Shown piece after piece: positions 12,101 to 26,600 of a stretch of DNA of 64,000 nucleotides (positions within the stretch are counted from its first letter, which is position 1; every line of letters begins with the position of its first letter). This stretch comes from Chelydra serpentina (lineage: Eukaryota > Chordata > Testudines > Chelydridae). The stretch covers positions 14,540,501-14,604,500 of the forward strand of contig JBAIAC010000059.1 of NCBI GenBank assembly GCA_037349315.1. Reading direction: 5' to 3'. Position numbers and translations under genes: made by a program. The notes beneath the pieces are model-generated. The model was not told the DNA's origin and did no database searches. It saw only the letters and a list, made by a program, of their open reading frames with translations.

Positions 12101-14421
12101 CATAACTATCTGACCATTGTTCAGAGAATAGACTATAAAATCTATCAAACACATCTGACAACTCAAACAATTCTATAGTAATTGAATTAATATGAAGTAA
12201 ATGATCAAAATTTGGCAAAATTATAAGCAACTGAAAACGGGTGCTTCTAATGGGACAGGCAACCTTAATAATGGGTAAGGCTAGTAGCACTGACTAATAC
12301 ATATACTTTTTTTTAGGGTGAACTGACTGGATTATGTGGAAATTTTGACTTGAAAACAATAAATGAAATGAGGACTCCAGAAAATTTTGAGTTAACAAAC
12401 TCTCAAGAGTTTGGAAGTAGCTGGTCAGCTGTAGAGGTAAATAATAACAAGAATGGCTTTCCTAGAAAATCTTTGTTGTGTAACACTTTATAGCTCATCA
12501 GCCTCAGAACTAATAATTCCATTCCTGGAATCCCCCCTTGGTTGCAAACAGTATTTACAAGATCTACTGACCTTGTTATAATAACTAATTACAGTGAAGT
12601 GTGAAAAAAAGGACACAAAGTTTTTTGATACATGGAGGATTGATGTGCAGTATTCTGTTTTATGTTTGTTCTAAATATACTGCAGTTTTTCATTAAATTT
12701 AGTACATTGCTCAAAGAGTAATAGAAACATTTAGAGAAACAACTCTCTAAAATATTTCCATCTTTTGCACTATAGAAAAGCTGTAATTAAAAACGTGTGT
12801 ATTTTAAAATATTTTATATGCAGTATCTATATAAATATTTATTTTAAATGAATTAATGTTGAGTATTTAGCTTACCAGAAGGAAACCATACATTACCAAA
12901 TACATATGCACTTCTGAGATTGCTATTCAAAAGTCCAATTAAAACTTTTTAAAATAAAAAAAGGGAGGGATAGCTCAGTGGTTTGAGCATTGGCCTGCTA
13001 AACCCAGGGTTGTGAGTTCAATCCTTGAGGGGGCCACTTAGGGATCTGGGGCAAAATAAATCTGTCAGGGGACAGTACTTGGTCCTGCTAGTGAAGGCAG
13101 GGGACTGGACTCGATGACCTTTCAAGGTCTTTCCAGTTCTAGAAGATTGGCATATCTCCAATTATTTGGGGGGAGGGATAGCTCAGTGGTTTGAGGATTG
13201 GCCTGCTAAACCCAGGGTTGTGAGTTCAATCCTTGAGGGGGCCATTTAGGGATCTGGGGCAAAAATCTGTCAGGGGACAGTACTTGGTCCTGCTAGTGAA
13301 GGCAGGGGACTGGACTCGATGACCTTTCAAGGTCGTTTCAGTTCTAGAAGATTGGCATATCTCCATTTTAAAAAAAAACCCCAAAACAAAAAACATTAAA
13401 TAATGAAAAAACTCAAGGCTTGCTTATATGAGTAATCTTTCTTATTCATGAAAGCAGGACTAATTGTGTGAGTAAGGCTTGAACCCCAACAAAGTCAACG
13501 TATACAACTGTTTCTTTGATTTTCCTTTTCCCTCAGAACAAGTGAAATATTTTTCCACACTGGGCTGTTCCTTCTATGCAGATTTACCTTCCTCTATTTG
13601 ATAAGTAGTTGTAGGCTGTCTCGACTCCTACAATGAGTGCTTTAGAAATGATGCATTTGATTTGTGCTCACATGAATTATTTTAAACCTGATTTTTTTAA
13701 AAAAAGGTTAGGTTTTGAAAGTTCAGATAGCACAGTGGTTGTGAAACGAGTTTCTGGGGGGTGACAGTTTTGCTTTCTGGTTTAGTGTGTTGACAGCTCT
13801 GACATTCGAAATCCATGCAGTTTGAACCCACTTAGAGAGCCATTTGCCAAGAAAGAATGTGGGATACTGTTAAGTGAAATGTTTGAAGCTTGCCATCCAG
13901 TGGTGAGTAGTGATGACAAATAAAATTATGTGAAGTTCTGTGTATATGATAAGAAATAAACCTTACATCACTTTAAATCCCAGTCCTACCTAATATGACA
14001 GAGTGAGAGAGCAAACGTGACCCATATCTGTTCTGATTCCGATCCATTAGCACTTGCTCATTTACATGTTTCATAAAGATTACGTGCTCTCAGCTGATCT
14101 CCAGTTCATCTAGACACCTTTAACTAAATATACTTTAGGGCCTGATTGTGCAACTCTTACGTTAAGTAGCACCTCACGTTAGTCCCATTAAAACTGATGA
14201 ATAAAGGGAGCCAGATGGGGCCTATAGGATCTTACCCTCTCCTCCATCCACCAGGTACATATGCATCCATATATTTACCTGCTGGATTATTTTATTTACA
14301 TATATGTAAGTAAGTAAGTAAGTAAGTAAGTAAATAAGTAAATAAATAAGTAAATAAATAAGTAAGTAAATAAGTAAATAAATAAGTAAATAAGTAAATA
14401 AGTAAATAAGTAAATAAGTAA

Positions 14422-14500
<79 letters not shown>

Positions 14501-17500
14501 ATATAATAATAGTCACCTATCAGACACATTTTCTGAACCTATTTAAATAAGTACAGCGCATTACTGAGCCACGTGAGCCCTGAAGAGTTGCCTCCTAGAA
14601 TAAATGAAATACATCCTCTCACTCAGGCAAAAACAAAAGAAAATAAATGAGCTATATAAATTGCCCTGAAAATCAACAGACTTGGGCTCTGGTGGAGCAA
14701 TACACCCTGCCCCAAGATGTTCAAATCTAGAAACAGTTAGTGCCCTGGGCCATGCTTAAAGGCCTTCTGCTTATCTTAGTTGTTTTAATTGCACATAGGG
14801 AGAAAGGTGGTCTCTTCATAGAAGATAACTAAGACCCATATAGGGGTTAAAATGTAATTTTAACTGGTACAAATATAATGATGCAAATGTTGTAACATTC
14901 TCCATGTGGTTTGATCCATTAAGCTTTTTGTTTTGCACTGGGTTCTAAACATTCCACAAGTGTAGACCCATGTAGAGAGCACTTTACAATATTTCAATGA
15001 GAAAACTTAGCAATGGTAATAATTGATTTTTCTTTTAAGTTTGGTCTCACACAACAAGTCTTCGTGACAATAAGAGAGGAAAAAAAACCACAGAATTATT
15101 TTTATGAAATTGTCTATATGGAGAACAGTTAATCACTAATTTCACCACATATTTGATCACTTATTAAATGATGTGTGTCCTGTGGTTCTTAACAAGCTTG
15201 CTATTTTTATTTATTTATGGTTAATTTGAGGAAATTAATATTTCTAATTTTTAGCTTATTAAAATTTAAATTACCAGTAAACACTGTTACCCTGTCCCAT
15301 ACTTCAAGTCAACATAAACATCATATTACACTGATTCCTATGTATCACTTGATTAATTCAGTTGTACCACTAAACAGTGTACAAGTTTCTCATGACTATG
15401 ATGACGCTTTGTGTTTTAGGCAGATACTTAAAATAACACCTATCATATTTTGAAGTCTTACTTGTTAAATTGTCAAAGTCTGATAGCTCTGTATGAGATC
15501 ACTTGTCAAAGTCTATGTGAATTATTTTATGTTATTACAATAACGTTTATATTCTTTAGGTTGATGTCACCTGGTTTTATTCAAACTGCTTGACAGACAC
15601 ATGTGGTTGTAACCAAGGAGGTGATTGTGAATGTTTCTGTACAAGTGTATCGGCGTATGCACATCAGTGCTGTCAGCATGGAGTCATAGTAGATTGGAGG
15701 TCCCCCAGAGTGTGTCGTAAGTTTTCTCAACCAAGTACTGGGCCCAGCACATTGCCAGTCTATACATTGGATTTAGTTCTGAAAAAGCAACCAAAGTTTG
15801 AGTCACATGAGCACATCCCTTTTAAAGACAGAGCGACGGCCGGAGAGCTGCTGGTTGGAATCTCCAGTTCCAAAATGGAAGTAGATGCAGCCCTCTGCTT
15901 TGCTTCTATTCCCAATTTGGGCCATGGGATTTGCACTGTGTGAGAACTGCTGGTCACTTCTATGTTTGTGGGTGACACACCCATATTTTCTTCTTTTCCC
16001 ATTACCTTCTGGAGACCCAGCACAAGATATCCTATGTGATGTGGATGGACGGAGTCATTTGTGTGGATTTTCCACTGCTCTCGACATGTGAAGTGTCCCC
16101 AAAATAGCTGATATGAAGCTAGCTGTACAGAATATAATCACAGTATAGTCCAAGTCCAACCTCAATTATTTTGGGTGCAAGAGATAAGAGGAGGTCCAAA
16201 GAGCTCCAAGGGTCAAATCTTAGAGTCCCCCTGCAGGAGACAACAACTTTACATGCTTTGGAGCACTGTTCTGCACCTGCAACGTGGAGGTGGGGAAGGA
16301 TTAAATAATGTTCTGAGCAAGTGTGTAATTCAGGATTTAAAATATTGCTATATTATTGTTTGTTATTATGAATACAGTTTTGACAAGAGGCTGCAGCTGA
16401 TATTGAGGCACCATTGTGCAGCGCCTAGCACAAACACATACTAAAAGATAGTCCTAGCTGCAAGGGGTTTATGGTCTAAGAATGCAAGACAGACCAAGGG
16501 TGGTAGAAAGGAAGTTTTTGTACATTATGATTGAGAAGGGAGGCACAGAGAGATTATGTGAGTAGCCTAAGGTTGCACAGGGAGCCTGGTAGAGTGGGGA
16601 AGCTACATCATAGCTTCTGACATTGTAGATTATACACAGGTATTTTAATGTCAGCAAGGAAAGATTGTAAAGCTAAGTCTTGACCACTAGAGGTCACAAA
16701 CAGATAACCTTATGTGTTTGCAGTGAACGTGTGCTCTGAGTTTAGTGCATTTTTACTCAAATGTTATAATAAATGCTTTGCCAATGAATAAGAATTTTGT
16801 GCAAAATCTAACTTAGTTGGCATTTGGTTTTGACCAGCTTTGGTTTGTCCCTTAATTAGTGAGTTAAAGGAAAACTTGTTTTCTCTAAACTGCAAATCTG
16901 CAAAATGTCTGTAGCTAAGTGTTTCTTTCCTTTATATTTTTTTAGCTTATGACTGTGAATATTTCAATAAAGGTAAGTCCTACAATAATGATGAAGAGCT
17001 GATAAGAAAGCAAGAAAACATTTTGTTATCGTCTATAATTATTATCATTTTGAATAAAAGTAGAAACTTTGGATCCATGTTCGTGAAGAGAAATGGAAGT
17101 TGCAAACACTATATTGTTTTAATGTTCAGGTTACTGTATTGCAGGTTTGCTTTGCTGTTTCCAAGAGCTAGTAACCACGGAATCTACTTCATATTGAACA
17201 TAGACCTCCTTCACTAATATATAACTTATAATTAATGTAAATGTTTGAAGATCATAAATTAATAACTGTTCATTAAGTAACTAATGGCATATTTTATCCA
17301 ATAGAATTTGTGCCAGCCAACCACATTAGTATTATAGTTGACTATTTCTCTTATGTGGTTTAAAACATGAAACTGGTGAAAACTATTGTATTGTGGAAAA
17401 GAATCCAACTCCAAAGTTACGGGTGGTCAGATTCAAGATTTTGGTTTAGATCCATCTATAGTTTATTAATAAAAGAAACTAGTCAAGGACTAGCTTACTA

Positions 17501-20500
17501 CATTATAAAATGATAATAGCTTTAATGGTAATATCTTTTATAAAACACTGAGAGATATTATTGATAAAAGAAAATGTGATGGAAACACTGAGGTCGGAAT
17601 ATCTTAGATGTAGTTTAAGAATCAATTCTCTTTCCCAAGACAGATGATGCAGTCACCACCAAACATGGGTGTACTGTTTTATCATCAGTGCACATTGTAA
17701 ATAAATAAAAATAAAATTAACAAAAGCTATACATAATATCAGGGAAGAAGAGATAAAGGAGAATATATGGAAAATATACAGATAATCTACAGTTCATTTT
17801 GTTCTATGCAATCCCCAGTTTTGAAAGAGATTTGGTTAATTTGTATCGTACATGAAAACATTCCATATAATATGAGGACCCTCAGTACTGTTTCATAATC
17901 TAAAAACAACAGATTTACATACATCTGAGCCTAAGAAATCTATTCTTTTACCAAAGGCAGAGTATAATCTGGAATAATTTTACTGTGGGTTTCCCAAAAC
18001 TAGTTACCTCTAAAGATGCCTAAAAATTGAACTGGTATTTAGTACTTAGGACAACAGTACTCTCTAAAACGGATGCCTGAGAGCTAAATTATCTAGTTTC
18101 CCATTTGTATTTCCCTGAGCAGCCTCAAGAAGTAGCTAACTTTCAAGAGATAGCCACAAACAAGCAACTAACTAACTAAAACAATCTGATCTGAACAATT
18201 TTCAGGATTCAGAGTACCTTGTAAATCTGCCTGTTGAACCTATGAAGACATTTGTTTCTTTATGGATAGGCTCCAGACACTACATTGGGCTTGAAATGGA
18301 GCCAGCTCTCCAGAGGGAGATTGGATGGGGCCTCCAGTAGAAGAGGCTACTTGTGCCTCTATACCCTCCTTGCTCACCATACAAAAAGGCCAGAGAAAAT
18401 CTGATTAAAGGATTTGCCTTGCCTGTGGATAAGGATTTTTTAAAGTGTTTTCAATTTGAGATGAATTGCTCATACAAGTGTTATATAGTTGGTTTTTACC
18501 TGATAAATTATTTCAGTATTTTAATTTAAATACAGGTAAATGCAGTATTAAGGGATTATTGCCATTTTAAATTTCTTTTTTGTATTTTTTTCCCACAAAT
18601 GAAGTACCATATGACTGAATGACTGGAAGTTTGAAAGTGTAATGTTCAAAATTAAAGGACTGGAAGCATGCCTTACAGTGATAAAGTCAGGAGCTCAATT
18701 TGTTTAATTTAAGAAAGTGAAGGTTTAAAGGGCAATTTGATCACAGTCTATAAGTACCTAAATGGGTAACAGAAATTTGTTAACAGCATCTAGCAGACTA
18801 AGGTATAACACGATCTAATGTCCGGTAGTTGAAACTAGAAAAATTCAGACTGGAAATAGGGTACACATTTTTAACAATGAGGGTAGTTAACTAGAGCTGG
18901 GCAAAATTTTTGTCTGAAACTTTTTTCAGTGAAAAATACAGATTCAGTCACTCTGAAACATTCTGTAAATTCATATCAGTTTCATTGAATTGTTTCGGTT
19001 GAAAAAATCCTAAAACAAAAATTCCAAATATTTCACATGTTGTGTTTTGACATTTGTAAGATGAAATGCTTCACATTTTTTGGTTTGAAATGACTTTAAT
19101 TGTATTAAAATCAATCATAAATATTTGAAAATAATCCAAATTGAAATAAAACATATAGATTTTGCTGAAATTAAATGTTTTGTTTAACCCCAAATTCATT
19201 TTTTTTTTTACTTTCAATTTGCCAAAAATGTTGAAAATGCTGGTTTTGGTCTGACCTGATTTTTTTTTCTCCAAGTTTTTGGAATTGCCAGCAAACTGAA
19301 AAATCTATTATTTGCTTGGATCTATAATTTAACCATTGGAACAATTTACCAAGGATTGTGGTGGATTCTCCATCACTGGAAAAAATTTTAATCAAGATTT
19401 GATGTCTTTCCAAAAGGCATGCTATAGTTCAAACAGGAATTATTTTGGGGAAGCCCGATAGTCTGATTTACGCAAGAGGAAAGACTCCATTATCACAACG
19501 GTTCCTTCTGGCTTTATAATCTATGAAAAATGATTCTATAAAATAATCATAGAACTGGAAGGACCTTGAAAGGTCATCGAGTCCAGTCCCCTGCCTTCAC
19601 TAGCAGGACCAAGTACTGTCCCCCGACAGATTTTTGCCCCAGATCCCTAAATGGCCCCCTCAAGGATTGAACTCACAACCCTAGGTTCAGCAGGCTAATG
19701 CTCAAACCACTGAGCCATCCCCCCATTCTAATGCTCCTTGGATGTAGCTAGGGTGACCAGATGTCCTGATTTTATAGGGACAGTCCTGATTTTGGGGTCT
19801 TTTTCTTATATAGGCTCCTATTACCACCCCACCCTCCCGTCCTGATTTTTCACATTTGCTGTCTGGTCACCCTAGATGTAGCAAAGTAAAATTAGATAAT
19901 AAGAGGTACATTTTCAAATTGCGATGTTAGTTTTAACTGTTATTAAAAGCTGTGGGCAGATAATTACTGTAAGTTTGAGTATGCATGTGTGTATATGTCT
20001 GCCTATATATCCACCACATTTGTATTAGTAATAGCCATGTGATAAATACATTTATCATATACCTCTCACCCTCTTCACCTGCTCTTTACTTGCTAATCCA
20101 TCTAATCAGGACTTGTTATAATAGGACAAACAGCTGCCTTTAAAAAAAAAAAATCCTGCCACAAAAACAGTTTCCTTCTCCCCAAAAGGTTAGCCTGGCC
20201 CAAGGCTCAAGAACGCTAAGATCCAGTCCTAGGTCAGTGACGGGCTTTTTGTGCATAACAATGTCCTGACCTTAGAGCTGAGTACCTCACATCCCTCCAA
20301 AGCTGGAAACAGATGCTTTTTATATTTCCAATTTATTAATGGGATTCAGGACATATTTCATGCCTTGAAAGAGCCTGAGATATCAGACTTTAATTCATGA
20401 TAATTATTAGTTATAGAAATGCAATTTCAGGACATTTTATGGCTTTTTTCTGATCCCTATACTTTGCATGCAGGGAAACTTAGAGACCCGGCTTTAAGGC

Positions 20501-23500
20501 AGAAGGATACAAAAAATAGTGCCAGTTATTTTTTTAAAAATAATCCTAAAAATATGTTTTTCTACAATATTATTGGTATAAACAAAATAGGTGATGGTGT
20601 GACATCAGAGGAAGTATGTATGTGTTTTAGATGACAATGTAACTCGCCCTTTGGCTTTGTCACTTGTGAATAACCCAATTCCAAATTCATGCTGATAATA
20701 CTTTTAAACCAGACAACTACACCACTGTGTGTGCATGTATACAAAAAGATAACATTATACATACATGCTTACTATCCAAGAAGTTCATTTATACATGATG
20801 ACTACTGTTAAATAGAGACAAGATGGGTGAGGTACTATCTTTTATTGGACCAATTTCTGTTGGTGAAAGAGACAAGTTTTTGACATTATAAAGACCTCTT
20901 CTTGAGCTCTGAGAAAGGTACTCAGAGTGGGTATTGTTAAACAGAGGCATTTATAATGTGATTTCAATCATGCTGTGAGCTCGTGAGTGGTAGCATACTT
21001 ATAATACAAATACATTAATCCTATAGCTGAAAATCATCTAATAAATGTTCACTATATTTCAGCATACTACCAAACATATGCTAAATAAATCACATCAGTT
21101 GCAAAAAATGTTTGTATTATTTTGCATCTGTCAAATAGTTAACTTTCAAATGTAGAGGAAGTGGTGTGAATCTTTACAAAACCTCAGAACATATGTATAT
21201 GGCTAATATACCCATTTGAAATTCAGGCTGATAGGACCCTTTTATACCACACCACTCCAGCATTGTCTGTATGTAGATATAGGTAACATAATTAGGCTTG
21301 GCAGAATTCAATGTTTATATTTTTTGTAATTTTGATGGATAATATTAATATTTATTTTTAAGCCTGTTTAGATTTTTATCGACCTTTAAATTTTCATAAT
21401 TAAGGGAAATTATGGCATGGGCGGAGTCAGACAACTATTCAGTAACAGTAGACAATGAGATTCAAAAAGTTAAAGCTTTATAAGTGGTTAAAATGCAAAC
21501 TGTCAAAACTACATGTCAAAATATGCAAAATTAATATCCCTAAATCAAGAAATCATACCTATGTTTACTATTCATTTGCTAGTCCATTTGGAACAAGTCT
21601 AGTCTAAATCATTAGATTTTGACTGTAATAAGTTCTTAAGCAGCTTTTTTCTTAATTTGCCTATCTGTAAATTTTGATTATTAGTAGAAATATTTTTTCT
21701 GAAGTTTGTGTGTGTACAGTGAAATCGATGTTTACCAACATTTACTAATAGAAATCTAATCCTTCCAAGCCTAAATATAATATGTTCACTCTTATTATCC
21801 ATATCTATCCATAGATTCTAAGGCCTGAAGGGATCACTGTAATTATCGTGTCTAGCCTCCTGCAAGATTATTGTCCACATGCAAATTCTGCTGTTTGGGC
21901 ACATAACAAGGAGCACAACTGAGGTGTCAGCTACATTTTATGTTAGTTGAATCCAATTAAAAATGAAGCCTAGAGGGATATGGAGCTAGGGAGGAAAGGG
22001 GAAAATTCTCACAAACCTTTGCGAAATGAAGTTGGAAATTTTGTGCAGCCTAATTACAACTAGTAGGTGGAAGTGTTGTTTTTGTTTTTTTGCGGGGTGG
22101 GGGTTGCTTGGTAAGGCACTGACATTTCATTTTAGCACATGAAGCCTGGAATAGTTTTCAGGCTGGAGTTGTTCTTGTTTAATTTGTCACTACATGATTG
22201 CCTAAGATAATATATGAGAGCTCAAGCATTTATGACACTCAACATGAACGTTAATTTTGGCTTCTCTCTCAACAGTTCTGGGAAAGGGTCCCTACAAACT
22301 GGTCAGTTACTTGGATGGAGAAATTGCAATGGCAGCCAAACTGTTGGGTGGCTATGTTTTCCCAATGAGAGCAGAAGATTTTGTTCCGGGAGATGCCGTG
22401 AGCTTTATGCTGACTTCAGGATGGTATAAGCCCAAAGCACATGGTAAAGTTACTGTAACCTGAAAATAAACATAGATAAAGACAAAGACAGAGTGGGTAG
22501 TGAACACACATAGCAAATTCTGCCCTTATATACAGTCCTGCACCTGAGGACAGAATTGCCCACAGACCTTTCCTCTGTAGCTATCCGCTGATTCTAAACT
22601 TTAACAATGTCCGCCAACCTCTGCACTCGGTGGGTTTTAATTGGATGATTCCAGCTTTATAAATAGATACTTTTAGTTTTCAAAACAACATTGTAACCCC
22701 CCACATTCCTAATGTGCCCTATGGCAGGAGAGGAGAAGGGGAAGATTGGAAGGACTGATGTAACAACAGATGCTCCAGCCCGTTACTTGCTCTGCTACCT
22801 CTCATTTCCTGTGTCCTGGCACAGAGGGAGCCATCTTGAAGCAGAGCCTCTTCAAATCTTGCCCCCCTTTTCACACCAGAATTTCACCAGTTCAGCTGCC
22901 AGGGAGGCCCTCTACCCCTTCATAGGAGTATGCAGGGTTTGCTCTTATGTTTTCAGTACTTTGTGATGCTGATGAAATACTGCAGTTATTTGCACATCCA
23001 ATTTCACTGCCAGGGGAAAGTTTGTTATAATAAATATTTTAATGCTCCTTAACCCAAAATGCACCAGAAATGTCTGATCCTGCTGATCAGGTCCCGAGAG
23101 AGCCTGTAAGGTGTAGATTCTGCACCTCCTGCCTGCCATAGAGCAACGTGCTACTGTAGCTTTTTGTGTGGGACCATAGAATGGGGCATTGACGGAATTG
23201 CAGGGCCCTAACTAGTGAGTCTGGTCCCAGTGTAGAACTGGCCCAAAATTACATGTAGGAGAGTGCAGAGGGACAGGGCTGTTACTTCTGCTCTTAGTCT
23301 GTAGCAGGAATCTCAGTTTTTCTGTACTAGTGCCCTGTATCCTGCCTTTGATTTGGGGAAGAAAGATTCTGTCTCCTTTTCCAGCCATGCACAGACCTCT
23401 TCTACTCAGGCTTTACCCTGCCTACCAGGATTTGCAGACTCCATTATAACATTAAGAGGATGTCATTTAGTCATCTGGCCTTGGAGGAGTCTACAAAATC

Positions 23501-23570
23501 TGTAGAACAATTTCTTTGCATCATCAGCCCAATTATATTGCAATTTCCTTCATGATTATCCACAGCAGCG

Positions 23571-23604
<34 letters not shown>

Positions 23605-26600
23605 AATTTGTAGTTTTATAAATTAGATAGTAAATTGTATCTCAGAAAAATGGGTAAATTTTGTTATCTTCAGACCCATAATAAAAGAAGACTGGGAGTT
23701 TTTGGTAATAAAGTAACTGTTGTATACAGAGTAGGTGATACAAATTGCATTGCCAATTTACCTGCTACAGCCAGTAATAGAGAAGATACTCTCTTTCATG
23801 CAATTCTATGTTTCAAATAGATAAATGTTGTCATACTTGGAAGATAAGTGGTGCTCCAGAAGTATGGTACAGAGCATAATAAAACATCTGTTTAATGGAG
23901 ATTATTTGTTCTCTGTGCCCTCTTTTAAAAGAAATATTATCCAGTCCTCAGGGGATAGTTGATTTTACAGTTGTTCTATGGTTATTTTAAACAGAATACC
24001 ACAGTTTACAGAAAAATAAAATGAAGTAATACTGTGAGCAACAGGTGCTCATAATGGACTCAGTTCTTTCATTGAGCAGTACCTTACTTTGCAAGTGGTC
24101 CCACAGACGTTTGCTTGAAATCAGTGGGACTGTTTTAGTGATAAAGAACTGGTCTGCATGTATAAGGCTGTGACAATAGAGCTGTTACTAGTATAAGGGC
24201 AGGCACATTCCAAATCTGTTTTTAACATTATTTGTCCTGAGGATGGCTGGAGAGCCAACGGCTGGTTACTTCATTTTAAATGAATAATTGAGCTTTTGAG
24301 CTACAACTTCCAAATGGGCAAGCATAACTTTGTAAAACTGGTGAGACTGTATTTTAATTTTGGATAAAAATAAGGCTAACAGAGGTAGTGAACTGAAGTT
24401 ATATGCTCACTGTGGGCTAGATTACTGCACCCTCGTGTTGACAAGTACCATACCATGCACTATAGTCCTGTTGAAATCATTGGGGCTACCAGGTACTCAA
24501 TATGAGGAAAGCCAGCAACATGTATGCATATTTAATATTTTTCCTTAAAAGAACTGAACCAAGTTCATCCTTACTGTGGACTCAAGTGGTATTGACTTTA
24601 GTGATGTTACACCAAAGATAAATCTGGTCCACTATGCTTAGTCCAGTGAATATGTTGTTGTGTTTTTTCAGATCCCAATTTGGTTTCATTTGAAACAGCT
24701 GACAGACCAAATTATTTTCTTCGTTTGGCTTCCAATGATACCCTGCTTCTTTCCAAATGGGAAGAAAGTGAAGAGTTCCATAACAGATCAACCTTTGCCA
24801 TCCACAAGAATACATGGCTCCCAGGATACAGTTCCTTTGAGTCATTTGCAAAGCCAGGATTCTTCATCCACATTTCAGCTTCTTCAGTTGATCTTTTGAA
24901 ATACAAGCATTCAGAGAAATTCAGACTGTCTACTCTTTTTAAACTTGTAGGTAGGTACTAAAAATAATATTTTATGAACTATAATTTACTACTTTAACTA
25001 CATTTTCAAAGTGTGAGAGCTTTGTGGGCCACATTCTGCCCTCCTTTGCAGCATCCAGCATTACTCTTTTGACTGGAATTACTCTTGATTTACACTGGTA
25101 TAACTGAGAATTTGTGGTCTGATTCTTCCTCCTCACCATTGCAAATTAGGAATAGCTCAGTTGAAATTAATGGAGTTACACTTGTATAAAACCAGTGTAA
25201 GTAAGAGAAAAATCAGGGGTTGTTTAACATTATAAACAATGGGGAAACATAAACTGAAATTTAAGGGAGGATGTGGTATAGTAACGTTAGCAGTGGGGAA
25301 GGTTATTTCATTTACATCCAACAGCTTGTAAAATACAGATTATTTTATAGAGTAACACTTGCTATGGAGTTATTTATTGATCACTTAAACTCTGAGCTGT
25401 AAATGTGGATAAAACCAAAGAAAAAAGTCACTCTATAGACAAACATTTACAGCTTAATGGGCCTGATTTTCTGATAGATGCTGAGTACCCTTAACTGCCA
25501 TTGAAGTCATAGGGAGCTACAGATACTTAGGCTCCCTAAAAATCAGGCCCAATTGATTTTTCACAAAGCTGTGCATTGAAGGCTAAACCCTGGCTCTGTG
25601 TTATGTGGCAGTAACCACTTGCATGATCTAGCTGTATGCCAGGCCAACTGGTTCTGAGGCTGCTCAGCCTAGTGCACAAGGAATTGTGGAGGGTATCTGC
25701 TCCTTGGATTTTGTGCAGCTGCTCATGCAGATGGACACAATGGCTGCCCCAAATGACAATACATAAATACTCTAAACCCCATGGAACTGCTTCAGGAAAG
25801 TGAGAGAGAGGAGAGAAAGGTTGAATGTGTCACTGAGAGGACAGTGTTTGGAGGTCTCTCCCTTTCTGCTGTCCTGTGATTGCCATAGGAGATGGTAAAT
25901 CTTCTGCCCAGTTGTTCCCATCCTTCAGTCCCTGACGACCATTCCATTTCAGAAGGGTCAGCCAAGCAGTGCTATGGACACTGGCTATGGATCACACAGC
26001 CCATTCATTATCACCAGCTATGACTGCCCTGAAGGAGAACCTGTCCCTCTATCCCCTTCCCCACCCACGGGGATCTCAGAGAGGCTCTGCCTTTTGTGAT
26101 GTCATCCCTCAGTTCTTCAGCTGCCATACGTGGCAATTGGGACAGGGGAGGGGAGGGATAGGGAGACAGATTTCTTATTTGGGGCCCGTGTGTTTGTTTC
26201 TGTAGGTGATTCTTAGGCAGTTACAGATCCTGGTGATACTATAAACTGTTGCAATCTCTATGCTGCATACATATGTAGGGACGGGATTTGATGCTGAATG
26301 CCTGGTACTGAAATACCAGGAACAGATTTTTGAGCTCTTTGAGATTTTGAGGGTGCAAAATGTATATTAGAGAGTTTTTAGAGAGTGAGACAGGAAGAAG
26401 ACGGATGAGAGAAGATGATGGTGGGGATAGTACAGAAAGATTGGGAAGGGAACTGAGAGGGAAGGAGTGTTGGAGGGAGAGGAGAGAAAGTCTGGAAACT
26501 CAGGAGAAAGAAGAGAACACAATACAGGAAAAATAAGAGAATGAGAGAACAAAAATTACATACTATAGAAAATTATAATGAGTGGAAAATAGAGTGAAAG

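Larger units (their letters stand above)
12437..13785 (+). other. Intron w5-w6
   Basis: Mostly AT-rich unique sequence. The only clear element is the tandem SINE pair at 12963-13365. Confidence 0.7.
16973..22275 (+). other. Intron w8-w9 (5.3 kb)
   Basis: It holds a nested CR1/MITE/SINE cluster at 18645-19724, a palindromic MITE at 19748-19875, a dispersed repeat at 20815-20940 and a CR1-like fragment at 21806-21900. No exon-like segment was found. Confidence 0.65.

Noticed and set aside
12968..13032. tRNA gene
   Set aside because: A and B boxes are present, but the region continues into a SINE body and is repeated at 13173 and 19680. It is a tRNA-derived retroposon.
14292..14529. Minus-strand ORFs of YI/LT repeats
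   Set aside because: Direct translation of the TA and TAAG microsatellite.
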